Of a stretch of 64,000 nucleotides of DNA, positions 1 through 10,098 are shown piece after piece. The position numbers and the translations under genes are program-made. The notes beneath the pieces are model-generated. The model ran no database searches, was not told where the DNA came from, and saw nothing but the letters and a program-made list of their open reading frames with translations. The DNA is from Ecdyonurus torrentis (lineage: Eukaryota > Arthropoda > Insecta > Ephemeroptera > Heptageniidae): positions 27,128,379 through 27,192,378 of the forward strand of contig OX439131.1 of assembly GCA_949318235.1 (NCBI GenBank), given 5' to 3'. Position 1 is the stretch's first letter, and each line of letters opens with the position of its first letter.

Positions 1-3000
1 CGATATGGTTGTTGCCACTCTGCTACTGTGGAAAAGTCAATCGTTTTAGGTTTTAAGGAGGCAGGCAGTGTGGGAACAATAGTTTTAAGTTTTCTGCCCA
101 TTAATAACTCAGCTGGGCTTGCCTGCATCCCTGCCGCTGGGGTGTTCCTATACATTAACAACCCTAACTGTATATCATCACATTTTTTTAGAATATTTTT
201 AACTATTTTAACTGCTGATTCTGCTTGTCCATTTGCTCTTGGATATCTTGGTGAGCTTGTGATATGCTTAAAATCATATTGTTTTGCAAATTGTTTGAAT
301 TTGTCAGATATCAGCTGTCTTCCATTATCTGAGATTAGCGTCTCGGGTATTCCATGTCTGCTAAATATGGATTTGCATGCAGATATTACATTATCACTGT
401 CTATATTTCTCAATTGGGCTACTTCAATGTATTTAGAGTAGTAGTCTATCAAGATTAGATATTGCTTGTTTTCATGCTCTGCCAGGTCAATTCCCACTGT
501 TTCCCATGGTCTTGCAGGTAATTCCATCGTAATTAATGGTTCAGTGGGAATTGGTTTGTTGATATTGCATGTATCACATTTTAATATGTATTCCTCTATA
601 TCTCTATTTAATCCTGGCCAAAATATGGTGGACTTAGCTAACTTTTTAGTTTTCTCTATTCCCATATGTCCTACATGTAGACTCTGAAGTATTTTTTTTC
701 TACATTTGAGTGGTATTACTAACCTTTCATTGTATATCAGTAATCCATCTTGTTGTGCTAGACTGTCTCGAACGTGCCAATATCTTCTCGTTGTCTCCGC
801 CATCTTTTCCGGTCCTGATGGAAATCCCTTATTAATAAATTTCACTAATTCAATACATGTTTGGTCTTGTAACTGTTCTACTTGTATGTGTCTTAACTTG
901 CCTTCAGCTATTGGAATTGCTCTTACTGCTGCTAGTGTGTGTTTCTCTAGTTCCTCGCTGAGTTGATTGACCCTCCTTTCTTCTGCCAACGAAATTGGAG
1001 CTGGTGATCTGGAAAGTATATCAGGTAATGTCATATGCTTTCCTGGTATGTATTGCATGTTATAATTAAATTGTAGCAACTTAAGCCTCATTCGTTGAAT
1101 TCTAGGTGTGAGTTCACAGATTTTTTTATTGCCTAATAATGTAACTAAAGGTTTGTGGTCTGTTCTTATTGTGAATTCTTTCCCCATTAAATATTCATGC
1201 AATTTCAAACATGACCATGTGATAGCTAATGCTTCCTTTTCAATTATTGCATACCTTGACTCAGTTTCGGAGAGCCTTCTTGAGATGTATACTACTGGTT
1301 TCCATTGATCCTGTTCTTCTTGTTCCAGGACTCCTGCTATGCCTAAGTTTGAGGCATCTGTTGTCAATCGGTGGTTCTTCTTTGTGCAGTATAGTGACAG
1401 GATTGGGCTTGCTGTTAACATCTTCTTGATGGTTTCAAATGCTGACTCCTGATATTTTCCCCATAGGAAGTCAACATTTTCACGAGTTAAATCTGAGATT
1501 GGCTTAAGTATGTCTGACATCCTTGGTACAAATTTTCTAAGGAATTCTAGTTTTGCTAGGATACTTTTTACTTCAGGTTTGCTTGTTGGTGGCTTTAGTG
1601 CTTGTATCGCTGTTATGCGGCTTGGATCTGGTTTCGCTCCCTCCCCACTCACTACATGCCCCACAACGTGTATTTTCCCCACACGAAATATACATTTTTT
1701 GATGTTTAGGGTAATTCCAAACTCCTTCAGTCGTTTGAGTACTTCTCTCAGTCTTCTGTCATGCTCTTCTCTATTTTTGCCATATATCACTATGTCGTCA
1801 ATGTGAATTACCACTCCCTCAATGCCATGTAGTAATTGGTAGAGGGTATGATGACAAAATTCTGAAGCGCTTGGCAATCCCATGAAGACACGGTTAAAAC
1901 AGAATCTGCCCCATGGTGTGATAAATGTCGTTAGCATCTTGCTCTCTTCACTCAGAGGAATTTGCCAAAAGCAGTCTTTGCAATCTATTTTTGAAAAAAT
2001 TTTTGCTCCTGACATTTTGGCTAGTGTCTCGTCTACTGATGGTAGTATGATCCTCTCTCTAAGAACTGCCTCTGCGAGGGGTGTTGAATCTAGCGTCAGT
2101 CTTACATCTTGTCCCTCTTCTTTTGGTACCACTACTAAGTTGTGGCACCATGGTGTAGGTTGTGAGACCTGCGATACAATATCATTTTTTGTCAAATAAT
2201 CTAGTTTCTTTTTTGTTACCTCCCTCAATGGAAATGCTACTCTCCTCGGTGTTGTTACTGCATATGGCACTGTGCCTTCTTTTAACTTGATGGTATATTC
2301 AGTTTTCATCTTTCCAATGCCTGTGAATAATTCCGGAAATTCTTCTGTTGGATGCCAATCTTCAGCGGCATTGCAAATATTCAAGTTTCCATCTTCGTGA
2401 AATGTGATGATACCTAGTCGCTCTGCTACCTCTCGAGCCAAAAGGTCTTGTTGAAGGTCTTTTACTATGTATACGTTTGCTTGGATTTTTAGTTCATTCT
2501 TTTCTATTGTTGCTGTGAAGTACGCCACCGTTTCTAATTTTCTTCCATCTGCCCCAAACAATGATTTAAGCGGCTTCTTTAGAGGTGGTTTTTTCTTCAG
2601 TCCGTTGTATGTGTCCGGGGAGATTACAGTTACATCTGCCCCCGAGTCAACCTTTAATGGCAGTTCTACCTCATCTATCTTAATTCTTGAGATCCACGGA
2701 TTTTGATTCTGTCGTCGATCCGTGATCTCTAATATTCTGAATCCATCCTCATCCACGTACGGGCAATCTGGATCTGTCCAATCTTCCACTTCTTCTGTGT
2801 CATCTGCTGTAACTTCTCCTACTCTCCGCTGTTGTAGATTGGGACAACATATCCTCACATGCCCCACTATTCCACAGTAATGACATTTCACATTCCTAGC
2901 ATAACACCTCCCAGGTGCGTGTCTTCTATCACAACTGCCGCAGCATTTGTATGGTGTTCCTTTTTCATCATACATACTGCTACTCGTGACTTTGAAAAAT

Positions 3001-3785
3001 GGCTTCACAGGGGCCCTTCCGTTGTCCTTCCTTGCCGTATCCTTTTCCATTCCTCTCTCCTCCCTTGATTCTCCTTTATACTTCCACTCTTCTCTCCCCT
3101 GCGGTTGCTTTCCTCGGGTTTGCCATCCCCCATATACTGCATCTATGTCAAATCCAACTGCTCCTTCTTCTTCTACCCTAGCTAGTTGTTCCATCTTTAT
3201 TTGCTCTCTTGTTTTCACTTTCTGAATGCATACCTCCAACGTCAGGTTGTCATCCTCTTGTAGTTCTTCCGACAGCTTCTTATCTAAGATGCCAACTATG
3301 ATTCTGTCCCTACATAGTTCGTCTTTCATGGTCTTGTATTCACACATCTTCACCAGATGTAGTAGCTCCCTGATGAATTGTTCTGCCGATTCTCCTTCCT
3401 TCTGGCACCTCTTATTGAACTTGCATCTGTGGAATATAGTATGTTTTTTAGGTTTAAAATACTTTTCAAACGCCAACAATACGTTATCAAACGATTTTTC
3501 CCCCAAAACTGTGTTTACTCCAAATCTAAATGTGTCCATTATTGTGTCTGCTTTGGACCCCAAGTTATATAATAGGACCTCTATTTTCGTTTCATCATCT
3601 GAATACTTAAATCCAACTATATTTAAGTATCTTTTGAATTTCACACTAAATTCTCCCCATTCATTCGGTTTGTTAAAGTCAAATGGCGGCGGCGGTGCTA
3701 TGACTCCTTGCAAATTTGGCAACGCCGCATTCCCACGGCTACCACCGGCTCCGTTGCCGCTGCCACCTTCTTCATCACCCGCCAT
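1..3785 (-). CDS. Ty3/Gypsy gag-pol polyprotein, 3' part outside window
   Basis: A single reading frame runs from the ATG at 3785 to the window edge: 1261 codons with no stop. An in-frame TGA lies about 25 bases upstream, so this start is reasonable. Order of domains: Gag capsid-like region (about residues 30-230); two zinc knuckles near residues 280-311, the first a variant CX2CX3HX4C and the second the standard CX2CX4HX4C; a retroviral-type aspartic protease with DSGA near 375; reverse transcriptase whose active site reads HIDD near 660 where YxDD is usual; RNase H near 810; integrase with an HHCC zinc finger near 1035-1060 and a D,D35E core near 1100-1190, with exactly 35 residues between the second D and E. 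PR-RT-RH-IN order is that of Ty3/Gypsy. A one-frame gag-pol with CCHC knuckles and a short LTR suggests the Mag-like group (inference). No frameshift or stop is seen in this part. Confidence 0.93.
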   Translation of the reverse strand, partial: MAGDEEGGSGNGAGGSRGNAALPNLQGVIAPPPPFDFNKPNEWGEFSVKFKRYLNIVGFKYSDDETKIEVLLYNLGSKADTIMDTFRFGVNTVLGEKSFDNVLLAFEKYFKPKKHTIFHRCKFNKRCQKEGESAEQFIRELLHLVKMCEYKTMKDELCRDRIIVGILDKKLSEELQEDDNLTLEVCIQKVKTREQIKMEQLARVEEEGAVGFDIDAVYGGWQTRGKQPQGREEWKYKGESREERGMEKDTARKDNGRAPVKPFFKVTSSSMYDEKGTPYKCCGSCDRRHAPGRCYARNVKCHYCGIVGHVRICCPNLQQRRVGEVTADDTEEVEDWTDPDCPYVDEDGFRILEITDRRQNQNPWISRIKIDEVELPLKVDSGADVTVISPDTYNGLKKKPPLKKPLKSLFGADGRKLETVAYFTATIEKNELKIQANVYIVKDLQQDLLAREVAERLGIITFHEDGNLNICNAAEDWHPTEEFPELFTGIGKMKTEYTIKLKEGTVPYAVTTPRRVAFPLREVTKKKLDYLTKNDIVSQVSQPTPWCHNLVVVPKEEGQDVRLTLDSTPLAEAVLRERIILPSVDETLAKMSGAKIFSKIDCKDCFWQIPLSEESKMLTTFITPWGRFCFNRVFMGLPSASEFCHHTLYQLLHGIEGVVIHIDDIVIYGKNREEHDRRLREVLKRLKEFGITLNIKKCIFRVGKIHVVGHVVSGEGAKPDPSRITAIQALKPPTSKPEVKSILAKLEFLRKFVPRMSDILKPISDLTRENVDFLWGKYQESAFETIKKMLTASPILSLYCTKKNHRLTTDASNLGIAGVLEQEEQDQWKPVVYISRRLSETESRYAIIEKEALAITWSCLKLHEYLMGKEFTIRTDHKPLVTLLGNKKICELTPRIQRMRLKLLQFNYNMQYIPGKHMTLPDILSRSPAPISLAEERRVNQLSEELEKHTLAAVRAIPIAEGKLRHIQVEQLQDQTCIELVKFINKGFPSGPEKMAETTRRYWHVRDSLAQQDGLLIYNERLVIPLKCRKKILQSLHVGHMGIEKTKKLAKSTIFWPGLNRDIEEYILKCDTCNINKPIPTEPLITMELPARPWETVGIDLAEHENKQYLILIDYYSKYIEVAQLRNIDSDNVISACKSIFSRHGIPETLISDNGRQLISDKFKQFAKQYDFKHITSSPRYPRANGQAESAVKIVKNILKKCDDIQLGLLMYRNTPAAGMQASPAELLMGRKLKTIVPTLPASLKPKTIDFSTVAEWQQPY

Positions 3786-3907
3786 CTTGATTTTCTTACT
3801 GTATCGTCCACCGCCTAGTCACTTTTCCTGTCGTTTTTCTCTCCTTGCGTATCTTCCCTACTCTTCACTTATCGTCTGATAGAAGCACCGTGTTTTCGTT
3901 TTTTCAC

Positions 3908-3916
3908 CTGACACCA
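3908..3916 (-). promoter_or_regulatory. Primer-binding site of the first Gypsy element
   Basis: Read on the minus strand this is TGGTGTCAG, directly after a sequence ending in CTAAACA. TGGTGTCA is complementary to the 3' end of arthropod tRNA-Leu (ending TGACACCA). It sits between the LTR and the gag start, where the minus-strand primer site of an LTR retrotransposon belongs. Confidence 0.6.
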
Positions 3917-4087
3917 TGTTTAGTTGTACAGGACTTAGGAAATGATAACAATCACCATTGTAAGTTCAACGTTCTTTTATTCACACCAGATCATTTACAC
4001 GACCATGTTCAATCCCCCCATATCTCCCCCTACCTTCTCATTGGTTCTTATTTATTCTATGTGCTATTCGTTATACATTTGTTTACA
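3917..4087 (-). repeat. 5' LTR of the first Gypsy element (predicted, about 171 bp)
   Basis: On the minus strand the segment begins TGTAAACA and ends ACTAAACA, immediately before the primer-binding site. It holds AATAAA-type signals (AATAAATAA and GTGAATAAAAG). The inner edge is fixed by the primer site. The outer edge is a guess from the TG...CA rule, because the partner LTR lies outside the window and cannot be compared. Confidence 0.45.
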
Positions 4088-4156
4088 ATATAGATATATT
4101 TGAGGGAACCTGTATGAATCTTTATTTAACATTATATTTATTCCAATATTATACAC

Positions 4157-4229
4157 GTAGTAAGTAGAAGCGAATGTGACCGAAATCACTTATAGTCGGC
4201 CTTAAAACAGTTGTTCCTTTATTAGTCAA
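4157..4229. repeat. Truncated copy of mariner-like MITE family A
   Basis: It carries the right-hand terminal sequence of a family also seen at 7754-7916 and 55914-56278: a TATAGTCGGCCTTAAAACAG core and the end TTGTTCCTTTATTAGTCAA, followed by TA. Only this one end is present. Confidence 0.6.
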
Positions 4230-4304
4230 TACAAAATATTTAAATATTATATAGTAATTGTTCAATGCAGCATAAAATACGTAATTTATTTACGTACTCC
4301 ATGT

Positions 4305-4308
4305 ACAA

Positions 4309-4357
<49 letters not shown>
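4305..4357. repeat. (TA)n microsatellite
   Basis: About 50 bp of nearly pure TA dinucleotide repeat. Confidence 0.9.
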
Positions 4358-4364
<7 letters not shown>

Positions 4365-4557
4365 TAATTTGAGTTCCGGTAATTATAATACACAATTTAA
4401 ATGCATTAAATTGCACACCAATAACAAAACTGATTCAAATATTAAACTATTACTTTCAATTATACACTTGAAGCAATAAACATAATTAAATCAGTTCAAG
4501 AATGACAATAAATTTTAAAAACAAAAATATGATTAAAATATTTATTTCATAATATGC

Positions 4558-5217
4558 AATGAGGAAGACCAAACAATTTTAGGAGGTAATTTTATTTCAT
4601 ATTCTAAAAGAGAACATTGTCCTGAATCGATATGCGAATTTATAATTTTTGAGTTTTCATTTAATTTTTGAAAGTTGCGAAATGACATCAAGGGCGTCAC
4701 TTTTTTTCTTTGCCCACATGCTTAATGGCATAGACAACATAAAAAACATTATCATTTACATCACAAAACACTTGATGGGACTTACATAAATAACATGAAT
4801 TGTTCTCAAAATCCAACTGTAGCGCCGTAGCAGTGATCAGAAAATTTTGATTTATGCAACCCGCACAACATTTTTATACTAGTTTTTGCCTGTTTCTGAC
4901 GTCATGAACAGAAATATTCACGCAAATTGCATACTTTACAGTTTTTTCACGCTCTCTTGTGGGGCCACATTTATATTCGGGTAAAAATTATCATCAGTTT
5001 TTAGATCCCATTTTGTGTTTAATGATTAAAAAGAACTTGTTGTTTAATGTTTTCTATGCCTTTCAGTTGACACCCGTGACGTCATTTTTTTATATTCAAC
5101 AATTAAAAATACTCAATGAACTCAAAAATTAGAAATTTGCATATCAATCGATGCAGGACAATGTCCTCTTTTAGAATATAAAATAAAATTATTCTCCTTC
5201 TTTTAGTCTCCCTCATT
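4558..5217. mobile_element. Non-autonomous DNA transposon with about 105-bp inverted repeats
   Basis: The left end (from AATGAGGAAGACC) and the reverse complement of the right end (AATGAGGGAGACTAA) match over roughly 105 bases with scattered differences. They share TATTCTAAAAGAG and ACATTGTCCTG. Total length is about 660 bp. There is no open frame of note. Its middle part is found again at 6520-6775. The flanking duplication is not clear, so the superfamily is unassigned. Confidence 0.7.
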
Positions 5218-5988
5218 ATTTTAACTGTCAATATCAAACTTACAAAGCTGGGTAAACAAGCTTAGTAAAATATATTATACATTTATTTGGAAATTTTATT
5301 TAAAACAATTTAATATTCGATCGTCAATTTCTACGAATTTTGTTAAATTTATGGTTTATATTTATATATATGACTCACGGAAATTTTAAATTAACTACAA
5401 AGAGAAGGGTTTTAGAACTACAATATAAAAACCAAAAACCAATATTATAATCGATTGGATATAAACTCATTACATAACAAGAAGAACTTTATATATATTC
5501 TCGGGCAAAATATTAAAAAAGTTATACTATAAAACTACGTATGATGATATTTTTTCTTACGATCGTTATAAAACAATAATCCAGAGTATTTTGGCAAGTT
5601 GACCGCTTACTCAATAAATTGAGGTATGCACATCAAATTTTATAAAGCGTGTAATCGAGTGGCTATATTTTTAAAGCAGAAAAAAAAAGAGTATAAAACA
5701 CAATTTATTTTTATTGATTTAACGCCTTTATATATTTTTTAATATTATATATACACATACCAAGTTTTACTAAACTTATATTATTTTTATATGCAAAAAA
5801 GATTCACTCATGCGATGTGTCAATTTTAGCATAACATATGATTTATTATATATATATATAATTATATAATACTATAAAGGTAAGTAACGATATTATATAT
5901 ATATAATTTATATATATAATAAAACACACAATTCAATATTGTAGAAAAAAAAAAGAAGTTAGATGAATGGGTAGAAAGAGAATTCCGA
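5218..5988. other. AT-rich intergenic stretch
   Basis: Contains short A/T tracts and TA-rich runs near 5850-5930. I see no coding exon, RNA gene or clear transposon end here. Confidence 0.5.
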
Positions 5989-6144
5989 ATGAAAAGCAGC
6001 ATCGCAGCTATCATTATTATTTGGATTCAGGGATTAGCTTTTATAGTAATATGTATTGTATTATGTAAACCATTGAAAGCCACTGAAGCAATGTTATCTA
6101 CCTTAGTTCAGTCCGGATTTAGCACTATATATAATAATGTATGA
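5989..6144 (+). CDS. Small open frame, 51 aa, hydrophobic N-terminus; doubtful
   Basis: ATG at 5989 to TGA at 6142. After a short MKSS start comes a strongly hydrophobic segment (about residues 4-27, rich in Ile/Val/Leu) and then a polar tail ending near a TIYNNV sequence. It could be a signal-peptide exon or a decayed fragment. The frame is also open upstream of the ATG. No family is recognised and no splice donor is needed, since it has its own stop. Surrounding DNA is AT-rich intergenic, so it may be chance. Confidence 0.15.
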   Translation: MKSSIAAIIIIWIQGLAFIVICIVLCKPLKATEAMLSTLVQSGFSTIYNNV

Positions 6145-6519
6145 GCATTACGTATATATGTAGTAGGTAACAATATAAGAAGTGACAAAAAAAAAAAAAA
6201 AAAAAACTCGTAAAGGGGGGATAACATCACATAAACCTGGCTTGCATGGGTCAGGTCTTTTGTCATGTAAACATTTTGTTACAATTGCGACATATACATA
6301 CATTCACTACGGTACTGTATGTATATAGATAGATACATAGTATATTATGTACGTACGTAGATATAGATATACATATAATATTTATGTACTAATATGTAGA
6401 TATAGATACAGTATATACATCCATAAAACACGTTAAATGGAGAACTGAATGTTTAGAAACTTTATACTGCGTCAAATAAATTTAAAGGAATAGACCAGAG
6501 AAAAACATAAGCATTTATC

Positions 6520-6775
6520 TCCGAAGCAGTGATCAGAAATTTCGATTTATGCAACCCGCACAACATTTTCATACTAATTTTTACATGTTTTTGACGTCAT
6601 AAGCATGAATAGTCACGCAAATTGCATACTTTTCAGTATTTTCACGCTCTCTCGTGGGGCTACATTAACATTCTGGTAAAAATTGTCAATAGTTTTGAAG
6701 ATCCCATTTCGTGTTTATTCATTAAAAAGCACATGTTGTTTTATGTGGTCTATGGCTTTAAGTATTTTTTTTACA
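6520..6775. repeat. Internal fragment of the 4558-5217 transposon family
   Basis: Collinear with about 4840-5065: the shared blocks include GCAGTGATCAGAAA, TTTATGCAACCCGCACAACA, TCACGCAAATTGCATACTTT and CACGCTCTC. Inverted ends are missing. It shows that the family is dispersed and that this copy is older or truncated. Confidence 0.7.
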
Positions 6776-7753
6776 TTATTTAAAAAATAATAAAATGAAT
6801 TCCTTTTTCAAATTGTTTTCACATTTTATTAACTGTTTATTTTGAACATCAAAATTAAAAATTATATAATATGAATATTTACTACGCAGTACTATAAATG
6901 ATGAGAATTATTAAACAAACACAGCTCATTAATAGCTCAAAAATTATATTTTAATAATAGAATTAAATAGTACATAACAATTAAAGTGCGTAGAAAGCAA
7001 AAGCAAAAAATAAAACACCCAGACATCTTAACTATGTTTGTGTCTACACGAGTGCAAAATTTTCCAGTGGTTTTGCGTCATAGTCTGCAAGGGAATCGAT
7101 CCCGCGACCCACTTCAAACCACCCCATCCTTGTCTAGCCCACCCACATTAAGCTATGTACTGTACATGTACAAAATTCCTATTGTCTACACAGTTTGCAA
7201 GCACGCACATTTGCAATTAAATTTGTAAGTACATTGTTGGAAAAAAACAAAAAACAAAAAAAAACTAATATTTAACTAAAAAACATTAGATTTTTTTTCC
7301 AATCCTTATATTGAAATTATTGCTCTGTAAAAATCTTAATTATCACCCGTGGCAGTATATAATGATAAATAAATATATGTAGTTTTACACAAGTATACTC
7401 GAGTATTTTGCTGCAATTTACTGCATTCCTATGTGTAATTATAATGTGTACCTGAAATAACTCGCTAATAACATATTATCTTCAATCATCAATACTTTCA
7501 GGATACAACTTGATACCTATCAAATATTGTATACAGAATCAATAATTTGAATCTCATTTTAATTTAAAGCTTCGTAATTTGTGATCTAATTTTCAACGTA
7601 TATAGTTTATTATACTACTTTTACTGAAATGCAACAAACAAAATATGATATTAGAGTATGAAAACATAATAATGCAACTGAAGAGTAATGAAAGCCATGG
7701 TTTTGAAGCTGCCGACTTTATTATAACTTTCTCTAGAAGATCTGCTTCCCATG
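6776..7753. other. AT-rich intergenic stretch
   Basis: Nothing coding is supported. An open frame at 6986-7228 has no recognisable domain and no splice context. Simple A-rich tracts occur around 7240. Confidence 0.5.
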
Positions 7754-7916
7754 TTGACTAATAAAGGAACAACTGTTTTGAAGCCGACTAAAAGCGATTT
7801 CGGTCACATCCGCTTCCGTTTCTACTTACTACGCATGCGCAGAACGTCGAAACGGAAGTGTATGTGACCAACATCGCTTATAGTCGGCCTTAAAACAGTT
7901 TTTCCTTTATTTGTCA
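7754..7916. mobile_element. Mariner-like MITE, family A
   Basis: Palindromic element. The left end TTGACTAATAAAGGAACAAC and the reverse complement of the right end (TGACAAATAAAGGAAAAACTG) are inverted copies, continuing through AGGCCGACTATAAGCGAT and CCGCTTCCGTTTC. The related copy at 55914-56278 is flanked by TA, which points to a Tc1/mariner-type element; here the flanks are eroded. A further half-similar stretch (CATGCGCAGTACATTAATCG) follows to about 7980. Confidence 0.7.
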
Positions 7917-8003
7917 TTGACTTTTCCCGCATGCGCAGTACATTAATCGGAAGCGGACATGAACAAAATCGTATAGTCGACAGCTCGTAAGTTAGCTTTT
8001 TTT

Positions 8004-8177
8004 TTACTCGTCAATATTTATAGTAAAGGTTACATTGTTGACGTCAGATATGGTTGTTGTTTTTGTGTGCATCATTGAAAATATTTTATGAGGCGTTATG
8101 TACCACGTAAAAAGGAATCCAGCAGCCGATACGAGACCCAGGCAATACAAGGCAGCCCTGCCGCACCGCAGCAGCAT
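8004..8177 (-). CDS. Possible first coding exon of a type II membrane protein
   Basis: A GC-rich patch in AT-rich DNA. From the ATG at 8177 the frame encodes 57 residues: a short basic head (MLLRCGR), then a hydrophobic span of about 20 residues (roughly 8-27), then a polar stem-like stretch. A GTAACC after AACAAT near 8023 could serve as a splice donor. This layout is typical of Golgi glycosyltransferases and similar type II proteins, but no catalytic domain is present in the window, and the DNA downstream on this strand is repeat. The frame is also open upstream of the ATG as far as about 8300. The young LTR element was inserted about 180 bp upstream. Unrecognised; could be chance. Confidence 0.3.
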   Translation of the reverse strand: MLLRCGRAALYCLGLVSAAGFLFTWYITPHKIFSMMHTKTTTISDVNNVTFTINIDE

Positions 8178-8360
8178 TTTCACTGCAGCAAACGACGGTA
8201 CGTCGGCGGCACAACCAACGGTATGTGGCGGATAAAAGCACGCCAGGAATTTACTCAACAACACGAAATTATAATCTCGAGAGATCCATCCTTTGCACAC
8301 CTAACTAGCTCCATATAAAAATATTACGCATCTTATATGTATAATAATTAGCATAATATT

Positions 8361-9504
8361 TGAAGCAGTTTGGCTAGCTGATGATTTGCATATGAAAATA
8401 TTGATATGCAAATATGAAATAAAATTGTATTATTTTATTTAAGGTGTAAATTTTGTTACCTTTAATAATTAATAGACTGCTGAATTATAACGTGGGAACT
8501 TTTTATAGACTATAAGTAAAATAAAAAGACAAACTACAAACAAATTTAGGATCCAAACTAATATTTATTTTAAGTGCGAAGAATGAGTTGATGTCATTAT
8601 AATATCAGTAGAATAACATATACAATAATTGCAATATGATAGACAGACAATATAACTTAGAAATACCACCTAGAGCACACAAGGCTTAAAGTCCTTGATA
8701 GTCCTTATATGTGCTGATGTATTATTCACTTCACTGAATTTAATTTGTAATATAATAAGAATTAATATACTTATTAATTCTAATAATAATAATGAATATT
8801 ATTATTATTATATTTTTAATTCAAATCACTCACTTTTTCATTATTTTAACTAATAATGTCAAGACAATGTTACTGTGTGTATAACTTAATTTGTAGCTAA
8901 CACTGAGACCACTCAGGTTAGAAAATAGCTGATCAACTGTCCTCCCCCAGCCTCTACCCTGAGCTTTTATATGCTCAGTCAGCTGAGGGCTGTTTTCACT
9001 TTCAATATTTGCGTGGAAGCAAATATTGACACCCGCGCACGGCGTTGAGTGGATGGCCAGGGTGCGACTCGGATGCTCTTTACAACCACCGAGTGCAATG
9101 CCCTGCCGCGGCTCCCTGGACCACCACTCGGTTGACATCAAACGCCAGACCCGTCGGCGCGGAGGGTTTATGGTAGTGACAATAGGGTTGAAAAACCAGC
9201 ACTTAACTTTTATAGTTATTGGTATGAAAACTCCAAAAGATCACAAATAAAGATATTCATGTCAAGAGTTGACATGAAAATACAATAGAAATAATATAGT
9301 TGCAAATGCAGGTGGCGAGACGGCAAGTCTGCAGACCACCTGTGTGTAGTAAAATAAAGGCGATATGAGAAAATGTAGAATTTAGAAGATTTTTCACTCA
9401 TACGGATATTGATATTATACTAAAATATTATTAAAATATAGAAATATCGTATGCAAATGACTTTGCATATGATTAAAATCATTTACTATAATCGGTTAGC
9501 CCCA
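8361..9504 (-). repeat. 3' LTR of the 7.9-kb Gypsy element
   Basis: 1144 bp, same length and sequence as 15103-16246 as far as read. It carries a TATA-type box (TATAAAAG on the minus strand, + positions 8964-8971) and a self-complementary AAT/ATT run near 8778-8815. Small open frames inside it occur in both LTRs with the same translation and are not believed to be genes. Confidence 0.95.
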
Positions 9505-9699
9505 AATTGCCCCTAAATAAGATTATCACGTGTTCGTTTTAAGGACACATGATAAACTTATTTATTGTCTGGTGCTCCAATCGATTAAAACTATGATTTT
9601 AAAAGAGATAATATACAAGTTTTGACATAATACAAGCACATTTTTATATCTAGAAATACACAATTTTTTAAATTTGCATAAATTGTAAAGTTATTATTG

Positions 9700-9753
<54 letters not shown>

Positions 9754-10098
9754 AAAACCATGGAAAATTTATATACATATTTTTCTCCTGGCATTCGCCT
9801 TAAGTGAATTGGGAACCATGGAAACCATTCACAGGAGATATTATTAGTTTATAATATTATACATAATATTATTGAATTTTAAGTAATTTTCATGCAATTT
9901 ACGCTACATTTTTATTAAGATTTTGTTACTTATGCACACATTTTTTTATTTATTTTAAAACTGAAAGACATTTTTAATAAAAATATGTTAAAATATTATA
10001 AAGTTAATATTTTAAACAAATTTGAATATTAAGATATTTTATATTTATAAACATTTGAATCATTTTTATATAATATTTTTAGCAAGAAACTTTTTTTT
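9505..10098. other. Internal 3' untranslated part of the Gypsy element
   Basis: Between the pol stop and the 3' LTR. It holds a long T tract followed by an ATT microsatellite (about 9703-9752) and otherwise AT-rich sequence. There is no envelope-like frame. Confidence 0.6.

Noticed and set aside
28..3879. Plus-strand open frames across the left end
   Set aside because: They are antisense shadows of the continuous minus-strand gag-pol frame, which carries all recognisable domains.
8830..9401. Open frames of 103, 74 and 61 codons inside the LTR, repeated in the other LTR
   Set aside because: Duplicated only because the LTR is duplicated. They overlap each other on both strands and show no domain.
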